Shown piece by piece: positions 7,644-12,931 of a DNA stretch of 14,491 bases. Within the stretch, counting starts at the first letter, position 1; the number at the start of each line of letters is the position of its first letter. This DNA is from JBOIBN01 sp050739575. Its GTDB lineage: Bacteria; Pseudomonadota; Gammaproteobacteria; JAKDMP01. The stretch covers positions 1-14,491 of the forward strand of contig JBOIBN010000058.1 of assembly GCA_050739575.1 (NCBI GenBank). The letters are read 5' to 3'. The position numbers and the translations under genes are program-made. The notes beneath the pieces are model-generated. The model saw only the letters and a list, made by a program, of their open reading frames with translations. It did not search any database and was not told the origin of the DNA.

Positions 7644-7672
7644 TTGCATTGGTCATACCGTGGTGATACTAT
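7644..7672 (+). promoter_or_regulatory. Toxin-antitoxin promoter with direct-repeat operator candidate
   Basis: TTGCAT (7644-7649) and TACTAT (7667-7672) have the ideal 17-bp spacing. The expected transcript start falls at about 7679, which is the A of the antitoxin ATG, so the message may be leaderless. Within the promoter, GGTCATACC (7651-7659) and GGTGATACT (7662-7670) form a direct repeat with 11-bp period, about one helical turn. This is a plausible site for cooperative binding by a ribbon-helix-helix antitoxin. Confidence 0.55.
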
Positions 7673-7678
7673 TGCGCC

Positions 7679-7915
7679 ATGAAAGTAGCCATCTCAGTTC
7701 CCGATCCTATCTTTGACGCGGCAGAGCGTTTGGCCAAGCAACGCCGCATGCCGCGCAGTCAACTCTTCGCCGAAGCCCTGCAAGAGTACCTGTCACGGTA
7801 TAGCCCGGAAGCCGTCACCGCCAAGCTCAACGAGATCTATGGCCAGGAAGATTCGGCATTAGAAAAGCCGTTGGTACAAGCGCAATTCTCGTCTATAGAA
7901 CATGAAACGTGGTGA
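7679..7915 (+). CDS. Ribbon-helix-helix antitoxin of a MazF-type system
   Basis: This 78-residue protein has an N-terminal ribbon-helix-helix DNA-binding domain. The strand is MKVAISVPDPIF, helix 1 is DAAERLAKQRRM and helix 2 is SQLFAEALQEYLSRY (about 1-41). The acidic and amphipathic C-terminal tail (42-78), ending in SSIEHETW, would wrap and block the toxin. Such antitoxins also repress their own promoter. The gene overlaps the toxin gene by 14 bp, the usual arrangement for tight coupling. The DNA-binding domain is ribbon-helix-helix, unlike the AbrB-type domain of E. coli MazE, so the pair is of the hybrid type seen in many bacteria. There is no Shine-Dalgarno sequence; the promoter position suggests leaderless translation. 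Confidence 0.88.
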   Translation: MKVAISVPDPIFDAAERLAKQRRMPRSQLFAEALQEYLSRYSPEAVTAKLNEIYGQEDSALEKPLVQAQFSSIEHETW

Positions 7916-8240
7916 GCTTTGGTGGGCGTCCCTGCCCGATCCAACCGGTTCCGGGCCGGGCTTTCGACGCCCTGTGCTGATCATTCAATCCAACCCCTTC
8001 AATGAAAGCCGTATTTCTACGGCTATTGTGACTGTAATCACTTCGAATCTTTCCCTGGCGGCCGCGGTCGGCAACGTCCGCCTGGCAAAATCGGAATCCG
8101 GCTTGCCCAAAGCTTCGGTCGTCAACGTATCGCAGATCCTGACGCTCGACCGCTCATTGCTCACCTCGAAAATCAAAACGCTTCCCGGCAGGATCGTATC
8201 TCAGATCGATGAAGGGCTTCAGTTGGTTCTGGGCTTATGA
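7902..8240 (+). CDS. mazF: MazF/PemK-family mRNA interferase toxin
   Basis: This 112-residue toxin of the CcdB/MazF fold is of typical length. In order, KRGELWWASLPDP (2-14) forms the first strand. GFRRPVLIIQSNPFNES (20-36) has the conserved Arg-Pro-Val-Leu. VTVITSNL (43-50) carries Thr/Ser residues expected near the active site. GLPKASVVNVSQILTL leads into the dimer-forming strand and the C-terminal helix. MazF toxins cleave single-stranded RNA at short sequence motifs in the cytoplasm; the target of this one cannot be predicted. It is encoded immediately after, and overlapping, its antitoxin. It ends at the left edge of the AT-rich accessory stretch, but no attC-like site separates the pair from the epimerase gene. 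Confidence 0.92.
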   Translation: MKRGELWWASLPDPTGSGPGFRRPVLIIQSNPFNESRISTAIVTVITSNLSLAAAVGNVRLAKSESGLPKASVVNVSQILTLDRSLLTSKIKTLPGRIVSQIDEGLQLVLGL

Positions 8241-8266
8241 CGCCCGACAAAGCTTTGCAGTATTAG

Positions 8267-8413
8267 ATGAAGTACTTTGAAACATATACAAATGCCGTAA
8301 TGCTTGAGACGAATTTTATGCCACCTCCGATCAAGCAGTTTAGGTTTATCGGCGATTTGTCTAATCGTGTTCATCCCGAAAATTTTAGGTTGTATAATCA
8401 TGAACGTAAATAG
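8267..8413 (+). CDS. Possible 48-residue ORF in an AT-rich stretch
   Basis: ATG at 8267 to TAG at 8411-8413 encodes 48 residues, including TNFMPPPIKQFRFIGDLS and ending YNHERK. There is no clear Shine-Dalgarno sequence, and an in-frame TAG lies immediately upstream. The composition is distinctly more AT-rich than the flanking housekeeping genes. The amino-acid mix is protein-like, but I recognise no family. It could be a remnant of a longer gene. The 258-bp stretch from 8241 to 8497 otherwise shows only a short hairpin AGACGAAC/GTTCGTCT (about 8457-8490). Confidence 0.2.
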   Translation: MKYFETYTNAVMLETNFMPPPIKQFRFIGDLSNRVHPENFRLYNHERK

Positions 8414-8497
8414 CCATGTCTTCCAGTAATAGAATATGGCAGATTTTGGCTTGGTTTAGACGAACCCGCCTGCTATATTTCAGTTCGTCTATTTCTA

Positions 8498-8524
8498 GTT
8501 CAGCGGCGCTTCGCGCCGCTGAAC
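8498..8524. repeat. Perfect 12-bp hairpin at the left edge of the attC-like region
   Basis: GTTCAGCGGCGC-TTC-GCGCCGCTGAAC is a perfect stem with a 3-base loop. Its right arm overlaps GCTGAAC, a candidate left core of the attC-like site that follows. Confidence 0.6.
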
Positions 8525-8628
8525 GCGGTTGCGAGTTGGAACGAGGAGTTCGGCGCGAAGCCCTGCCGAACTCCTCGTTCGAGCGGCACCGCGCCGCGGG
8601 TGCGGCTCAATTCACAACCGCGTTATGC
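8518..8628 (+). other. attC-like integron recombination site 1
   Basis: The right core GTTATGC (8622-8628) sits directly before the cassette gene. AACGCGGTTG (8522-8531) pairs perfectly with CAACCGCGTT (8615-8624) as the outer stem. Inside are a perfect 16-bp hairpin (8539-8554 with 8565-8580) and a second hairpin (8581-8590 with 8599-8608, one mismatch). The right half, CGGCTCAA then GTT, is shared with the site at 9117-9179. The left boundary is ambiguous. GCTGAAC at 8518 gives a 111-bp site, while GCCGAAC at 8565 gives a 64-bp site that aligns well with site 2 (shared CGTTCGA and CGGCTCAA boxes). The core departs from the textbook GTTRRRY at one base. Confidence 0.6.
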
Positions 8629-8645
8629 AGATAACTGAGGGGGCC

Positions 8646-9122
8646 ATGAAAACGCGCCCAAATGGTCATATATGGATGGCAGCGGAACAGTTCTATAATT
8701 CTGCCGAGTATATTTGGTCCGCAAGCGATCTCGATATTTCACGATACGTTTATCCCTTAATTGTCAACTACGCATTTTCTTGCGAGTTGAGCCTTAAGTC
8801 TTCTGAAGGTCTCATGAAGCTTTCTGAAGTCACCCCTGAGGGCTTGTTGATGGCCTCGAATATTGAATCTTCGGTGAGAGGCCATGATCTTAATTCAGTT
8901 TTTCGGAAGCTAAAGCCTGAAACGCAAAGGGTCATTGAGGACCAGTTTGCGTCATGCACGGGAAAGGAACTTCATCCGTTGTTGAGGGAGTGCTCGAACT
9001 ATTTTGAGGAAGGGCGTTACTCATTCGAGCAAAAGGCGGCATCCTATTCTGTATCTGAAGTTCGCCTTCTTGCAAAAGGATTGCTTGATGCAGTCATGCG
9101 TTTTGGGGAAGAGAATGCATAA
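8646..9122 (+). CDS. Cassette-encoded HEPN-like all-alpha protein
   Basis: This 158-residue protein is predicted to be mostly helical, with no signal or membrane segment. The segment YPLIVNYAFSCELSLKSSEG (about 36-55, with Glu47 and Lys51), then RGHDLNSVFRKL (78-89), then LLRECSNYFEEGRYSFE (near 120-140) resembles the layout of HEPN-domain proteins. Those are often RNases or toxin and defence components. The canonical Rx4-6H catalytic motif is not evident, so RNase activity is not claimed. The ATG at 8646 follows GAGGGGG and lies 18 bp after the core of attC-like site 1. The stop TAA is inside the GCATAAC core of site 2, a hallmark of integron cassettes. Base composition is AT-richer than the flanking chromosome. 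No antitoxin-like partner is encoded in the same cassette. Confidence 0.75.
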   Translation: MKTRPNGHIWMAAEQFYNSAEYIWSASDLDISRYVYPLIVNYAFSCELSLKSSEGLMKLSEVTPEGLLMASNIESSVRGHDLNSVFRKLKPETQRVIEDQFASCTGKELHPLLRECSNYFEEGRYSFEQKAASYSVSEVRLLAKGLLDAVMRFGEENA

Positions 9123-9179
9123 CGACGCGTTCGATGCCGACGCGCCTCGCCGGCGCGCGGCTCAACGTGAACGTTATAC
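9117..9179 (+). other. attC-like integron recombination site 2
   Basis: This is a 63-bp imperfect palindrome, of normal attC size. The left core is GCATAAC (9117-9123) and the right core GTTATAC (9173-9179), complementary except for one position. The inner boxes TCGATGCCGACGCGCC and GGCGCGCGGCTCAA pair around a short loop with bulges, like the L boxes of attC sites. The preceding gene stops inside the left core. Both cores have an A/T pair where the textbook consensus expects Y/R. Bulges on one arm are expected for strand choice by an integrase. Confidence 0.75.
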
Positions 9180-9196
9180 GTTTCGATTCAATTTTA

Positions 9197-9550
9197 ATGG
9201 GTGCTCAGATGATTGATCTCTGTAAGTCGCAAGCCACCTACGATCCAGAGGTAAAAATCGATATTGCAGAACGACATAAAAATAAAGGGTTGCTGGTATT
9301 AGGAGGCCTGTTTTTGTGCTTTACCGTATTAGGAGCAATAATCGGCATCCCAATGATTATTTACGGAATAGTAACAAAAAGTTATGAAAAAGGTGCTTGG
9401 AAGGGTGTCTGCCCAAAATGTTCGAAGGATATATTTTGGTACCAAGCTGATGCGGAAACAGTAGAGGGAGATTTAAAGTGTCCCAGCTGCTGTATCGCAA
9501 TAAAATTTTACTCAGGTGAGTTTATTCACACGCCGCCTGTCGGGACCTAA
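9197..9550 (+). CDS. Cassette-encoded small membrane protein with zinc ribbon
   Basis: This protein has 117 residues from the ATG at 9197. A charged N-terminus is followed by a hydrophobic stretch of about 30 residues (31-60, GLLVLGGLFLCFTVLG and on), enough for one long or two short membrane passes. A cytoplasmic-looking C-terminal domain has CPKC (72-75) and CPSC (95-98), a typical four-cysteine zinc ribbon. The family is not recognised. ATG 9209 is an alternative start with GGGTG just ahead. The gene begins 18 bp after the right core of attC-like site 2, as expected for a cassette gene. No attC overlaps its stop. The nearest candidate is at 9813-9867, beyond a repeat, so the cassette may have been interrupted or its end replaced. 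Confidence 0.7.
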   Translation: MGAQMIDLCKSQATYDPEVKIDIAERHKNKGLLVLGGLFLCFTVLGAIIGIPMIIYGIVTKSYEKGAWKGVCPKCSKDIFWYQADAETVEGDLKCPSCCIAIKFYSGEFIHTPPVGT

Positions 9551-9673
9551 TCAGGTCAGGACTAAGGGGTCTATCTTAGGATTTTGCAGCTGACGAGGTT
9601 GCGGCGTATTCGGTAGACTGAGTTCGGTGACGGGGGTGTGGCTCGTGGGGTTCGCATCTTTCACCGGATGCTC

Positions 9674-9730
9674 GTCGCGAAGCGCGTCGCGAAGCGGGGT
9701 CACGCGCGAAGCGGCACGCACGCGGAAGCG
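9674..9730. repeat. Short tandem-like repeats of CGCGAAGCG
   Basis: GTCGCGAAGCG occurs twice with 12-bp period (9674-9684, 9686-9696). CGCGAAGCG recurs at 9705-9713 and CGCGGAAGCG at 9721-9730. The stretch 9551-9729 has no convincing gene. It also holds a small CTAAG/CTTAG inverted repeat near 9573-9590. Confidence 0.5.
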
Positions 9731-9801
9731 GGGGCAGGTCTCGCATTGTTACACGATCGCCAACATTTCGAACGCGAGTGTTACGGTGCGAGACCTGGCC
9801 C
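9730..9801. repeat. REP-like imperfect palindrome
   Basis: The left arm GGGGGCAGGTCTCGCATTGT begins at 9730 and continues to ACAC (9754). The right arm GTGTTACGGTGCGAGACCTG begins at 9778 and ends GCCC (9801). The arms pair along most of about 24 bp around a 23-base loop. A half copy of the left arm is at 608-623. The GGGGNCAGGTCT motif recurs, from memory, around REP-associated tyrosine transposases in gammaproteobacteria. No such transposase is in the window. Confidence 0.65.
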
Positions 9802-9812
9802 TTAAACCTCGT

Positions 9813-9867
9813 GCTAAAACCTCGCTCGGCGCGCAGACTGCGCGCGCAGCTGAACCGGACGTTGGAT
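9813..9867 (+). other. Degenerate attC-like site 3
   Basis: The right core GTTGGAT (9861-9867) fits the GTTRRRY consensus exactly. AGCTGAACCGGAC just ahead aligns with GGCTCAACGTGAAC of site 2. A central perfect hairpin GCGCGCA-GAC-TGCGCGC lies at about 9831-9847. The left core is poor (GCTAAAAC at 9813), so this is either a decayed site or chance. It would close the cassette array about 35 bp before the 3' end of the next chromosomal gene. Confidence 0.4.
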
Positions 9868-9901
9868 TTTACCCAAGGCTGTCGGCTGAACGGCCGCCGG
9901 T

Positions 9902-11116
9902 TCACTCTACGGGCGGCGGCCGTGACGGATCGTGGCGACGGAAGACGCGCCAGTAGCCGAACACATAGAGCAGTTGCAGTCCGGCCGCGACGAAGAACGG
10001 TATCAGAAGCTGGCCCGCGTCGAGCAGCGCGCCTGAAATGGCCGGGCCGACACCCTGCGCGTACTGGAAAGAAGCGGTATTGAGACTCACCGCGAGACCG
10101 CGCCGCTCGTCGCCGACCAGAGATACGACGAGCGCCTGGCGGGCGCCATTCGAACCCCTATTCAATGCGGAACGCAACGCAAAGAACGCCGCAGCCAACG
10201 CATACGCCGGCATTAACGGAACCAGCACGAGCAGCAACACGCCCAGGGTGCGCGCGGAAACGACGGCCGGCACGACGCCGATGCGTTCGGCGAGTCGGCC
10301 GGTCGCGAGCGCCGCGAATCCGCTCACGAGGAAGGTCGCCGCCATGAAAGGCGCGATCGCCGCCGGACCGATGCCGAAACGCAGCGCGAACCAGTAACTG
10401 ATCAGCGGGCTGACGAGGCCGATGGCCAGTCCGTTCACGCTGTTCAAGCCCATCAGACTTGCGAGCAGGCGGTTCTCGCGTCCGCGCCGCGCGCGTCCGA
10501 GTACTTCCGTTTGCTCGGGCAACGAGTGCGCGTCGCGTGTCTCGCGCATGGACCAGAGCAGTGCGAGACTAACGAGCGCACCCGCCAGAGGAATAAGAAA
10601 CAGCAGCCTGAAGGCGGGTGCGAGGCCGATTGCAGGTGCGAGCACGGCGGGCACGGCGGCGAGAGCCGCGCCGGCGGCCATGCCGATCGAGCCGGCGGCA
10701 ACGTTGAGACTGTACACACGCCCCCGCTCGGTACGGACGACGACGCTTGCAAGCCAGGCCTGTTCGGCGGGACCGAAGAAGCTCGCCGCTCCGTTCATGC
10801 CGCGGCCGAAGCCGGCGAATACGATGGCGGGAACGAGCAGCCAGGGATTGGCCGCTGCAAGCGCAACCGCAGCGCAGACGATGGTGAGCACTTCCGCCAC
10901 GACGATGAACGGCTTGCGCCCCAGGCGGTCGCTCGCGATGCCGACGGCGAGACTGAGCGTGGCCGCCACGATGCCGGTGGCACCGAGTACGCCGCCGATC
11001 GCGACGCCGCTCCACCCGAGCTCCTTGAGATACAGCGCAAGATCCACGACCAGCGCGCCTTGGCCGACGCTGCGCGCGAGGCGCAGGACGATCAGGCGGC
11101 GAGCGGTCGGATCCAA
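9902..11116 (-). CDS. MFS transporter
   Basis: This is a 404-residue protein with about 12 hydrophobic helices. The classic loop after helix 2 reads GIASDRLGRKPFI (the G-x-x-x-D-R-x-G-R-R/K motif A), and a weaker second copy LATGRLAERIGV opens the second half. Helix 4 carries GFGRGMNGAASFFGP. It probably exports or imports a small solute by proton coupling; the substrate is not predictable. The start is a TTG (11114-11116) with AAAGGG just ahead. The next in-frame Met is about 100 residues in and would remove several helices. It lies downstream of lpd on the same strand but separated by a 145-bp gap holding a palindromic repeat. Its 3' end marks the right edge of the accessory stretch. Confidence 0.85.
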   Translation of the reverse strand: MDPTARRLIVLRLARSVGQGALVVDLALYLKELGWSGVAIGGVLGATGIVAATLSLAVGIASDRLGRKPFIVVAEVLTIVCAAVALAAANPWLLVPAIVFAGFGRGMNGAASFFGPAEQAWLASVVVRTERGRVYSLNVAAGSIGMAAGAALAAVPAVLAPAIGLAPAFRLLFLIPLAGALVSLALLWSMRETRDAHSLPEQTEVLGRARRGRENRLLASLMGLNSVNGLAIGLVSPLISYWFALRFGIGPAAIAPFMAATFLVSGFAALATGRLAERIGVVPAVVSARTLGVLLLVLVPLMPAYALAAAFFALRSALNRGSNGARQALVVSLVGDERRGLAVSLNTASFQYAQGVGPAISGALLDAGQLLIPFFVAAGLQLLYVFGYWRVFRRHDPSRPPPVE

Positions 11117-11130
11117 CCTGCCCTTTCCAA

Positions 11131-11261
11131 GCTACTGAAAAGCGTAGCGAGCGAAGGGGTTTTGGGCGCAGCCGGAGCGCAGGAACCGCAGTTTACATGC
11201 GAGTAAATGAGGATTCCGAGCACCGCCTGCGGCCAAAGCGCCGAGCGCAGTAGTTTTTCGG
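11131..11261. repeat. Long imperfect palindromic intergenic repeat between lpd and the MFS gene
   Basis: The left arm (11159-11187, including CGCAGCCGGAGCGCAGGAACC) pairs imperfectly with the right arm (11211-11236, including GGATTCCGAGCACCGCCTGC). An inner TTTAC/GTAAA stem caps the structure. The outer edges CTACTGAAAA (11132) and TTTTTCGGTCAG (about 11253) are also partly complementary. The repeat fills the gap up to the lpd stop codon. I recall closely similar sequences as repeats in beta- and gammaproteobacterial genomes, but have not checked. Confidence 0.65.
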
Positions 11262-12692
11262 TCAGCGGCGGTTGACGACGTGCAGCGCGCGCTTGTCCAC
11301 CGCAAGCGCCGCCTCGTGCATCGCTTCCGACAAGGTCGGATGCGCGTGCATCGTGCGCTGGATGTCTTCGGCGCTCGCCCGGTATTCCATTGCGAGCACA
11401 GCTTCGGCGATCAGCTCCGACGCGTACGGTCCGACGATGTGCACGCCGAGAATTTCGTCGGTGTCCTGGTGCGCGATCATCTTCACCATGCCGGCCGGCA
11501 TGCCGAGTGCGTTCGCGCGTCCGTTGGCGACGAAGGGGAAACGGCCGCTCTTCACCGGCACGCCATCTTTCTTTAACTGCTGTTCGCTCTTGCCGACCCA
11601 CGCAACTTCCGGCGCGGTATAAATAACCGACGGCACGGCTTCGTAGTTGACTTCGGCCACCTTGCCCGCGATGAGGTCGGCGGCCATGACGCCCTCCTCG
11701 CTCGCCTTGTGCGCGAGCATCGGTCCGCGCACGACATCGCCGATCGCCCACACGCCCTTCACGTTGGTGCGGCATTCTTCGTCCACCTTGATGAAGCCGC
11801 GCTCGTCCACGGCGACGCCCGAATCCTTCTCAAGCAGGCCGTCGGCATACGGCCGGCGCCCAACCGCGACCAGTACCTTGTCCACTTCGAGCGTTTCCTT
11901 GCCGTCCTTCGTTTCGTAGGAAAGCGTGACGCCGTTCTTGTTCTTTTTCGCGCCCGTCACCTTCACGCCGAGCCGGATGTCGAGACCCTGCTTCTTGTAC
12001 TGCTTCTGCGCTTCCTTCGCCACCTGCTCGTCCACCATCGGCAGGAATTCCTCGAGCGCTTCGAGAATCACCACCTCGCTCCCGAGCCGGCGCCAGATGC
12101 TGCCCATTTCGAGCCCGATCACGCCGGCGCCGATGACGCCGAGGCGCTTCGGCACGGCGTCGAATTCGAGCGCGTCCCAGGAATCCACGATCGTATCGTG
12201 ATCGAAGGCGAGCGATTTCAATTCGACCGGCACCGAACCCGCGGCGAGAATCACGTTCTTCGCTTCGAGCGTTTGCTTTTTGCCGTCGAAACCTTCGAAG
12301 CTCACCTTGCCGCCCTTGCCGAGCTTGCCGGTGCCGGGGAGTCCCGTCACCTTGTTGCCCTGGAAGAGTTGCGCGATACCGCCGGTATGCTGGCTGACGA
12401 TGGCGGCCCGGCGCTTCTGCATGGTCGCGAGATCGAGTTCGAGCTTGTCCACCTTGATGCCGAAGTCGCCGAATTCGTGGCCGGTGCGCTCGTAAAGTTC
12501 GGAGGCTTCGAGCAGTGCCTTCGACGGGATGCAGCCCGCATTGAGGCAGGTGCCACCGAAGGCGTGCTTGTTTTCACGATCCTGCCAGTTGTCGATGCAG
12601 GCGGTTTTGAGCCCGTTCTGGGCGGCGCGGATCGCGGCCACGTAGCCGCCGGGTCCACCGCCGATCACGATCACGTCGTAGGCATCACTCAT
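11262..12692 (-). CDS. lpd: Dihydrolipoyl dehydrogenase (E3)
   Basis: This 476-residue flavoenzyme reoxidises dihydrolipoamide on the E2 subunit and passes electrons to NAD+. In order it shows the FAD motif VIGGGPGGYVAA (9-20), the redox disulfide GGTCLNAGCIPSK (Cys49 and Cys54), the NAD motif GVIGAGVIGLEMGS near 185, the second FAD contact WAIGDV near 315, and the C-terminal catalytic dyad HAHPTLSE (His451, Glu456) contributed across the dimer. All key residues are present. GGGAG sits seven bases before the ATG. It is the third gene after sucA and sucB on the same strand, so it most likely serves 2-oxoglutarate dehydrogenase, though E3 is often shared with pyruvate dehydrogenase and the glycine cleavage system. 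The gap to sucB is 239 bp and holds a structured repeat. Confidence 0.97.
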   Translation of the reverse strand: MSDAYDVIVIGGGPGGYVAAIRAAQNGLKTACIDNWQDRENKHAFGGTCLNAGCIPSKALLEASELYERTGHEFGDFGIKVDKLELDLATMQKRRAAIVSQHTGGIAQLFQGNKVTGLPGTGKLGKGGKVSFEGFDGKKQTLEAKNVILAAGSVPVELKSLAFDHDTIVDSWDALEFDAVPKRLGVIGAGVIGLEMGSIWRRLGSEVVILEALEEFLPMVDEQVAKEAQKQYKKQGLDIRLGVKVTGAKKNKNGVTLSYETKDGKETLEVDKVLVAVGRRPYADGLLEKDSGVAVDERGFIKVDEECRTNVKGVWAIGDVVRGPMLAHKASEEGVMAADLIAGKVAEVNYEAVPSVIYTAPEVAWVGKSEQQLKKDGVPVKSGRFPFVANGRANALGMPAGMVKMIAHQDTDEILGVHIVGPYASELIAEAVLAMEYRASAEDIQRTMHAHPTLSEAMHEAALAVDKRALHVVNRR

Positions 12693-12767
12693 AAACTTTC
12701 TCCCGTCAAAATCATTTCGTCAGTTTCAATAAAATTCGCCTCGATTCTTCGAGGTTTCCTTAAGATA

Positions 12768-12870
12768 CCCCTCTCCCTCGACGGGAGAGGGTTGGGTGAG
12801 GGTGAAAACACAAGCGCCGCTTCGCGGCGCTACCCCTCATCCCGGCCTTCTCCCGCAAGGGGAGAAGGAG
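12768..12870. repeat. 103-bp cloverleaf-like intergenic repeat, copy B
   Basis: This is the second copy of the element at 6429-6531, same length and orientation. The stems are CCCTCTCCC-TCGAC-GGGAGAGGG (12769-12791, perfect), GGGTGAGGG with CCCCTCATCCC as outer stem, GCGCCGC-TTC-GCGGCGC inside (12814-12830), and CTTCTCCC-GCAA-GGGGAGAAG at the right end. It lies between sucB and lpd in a gap with no gene, so it would be transcribed within the operon message. A further small stem CCTCGA-TTCT-TCGAGG is at 12739-12754. Confidence 0.85.
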
Positions 12871-12931
12871 CAGGAAATTCTCCGCCTTCGTCAAATGTTA
12901 TTCCAAACTTGATGAAGGATCATCAACATGC

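Noticed and set aside
8219..8401. 60-residue minus-strand frame after mazF
   Set aside because: It overlaps the mazF 3' end and is antisense to a more protein-like plus-strand frame; no start signal.
9576..9956. 109-residue frames on both strands around 9576-9956
   Set aside because: They are Arg/Ala-rich translations running through palindromic repeats and into the MFS gene, with no ribosome site or recognisable motif.
12768..12870. tRNA gene, because of the cloverleaf shape
   Set aside because: No anticodon-stem geometry, T-loop GTTCGANNC or CCA-like acceptor; the same element recurs elsewhere as a repeat.
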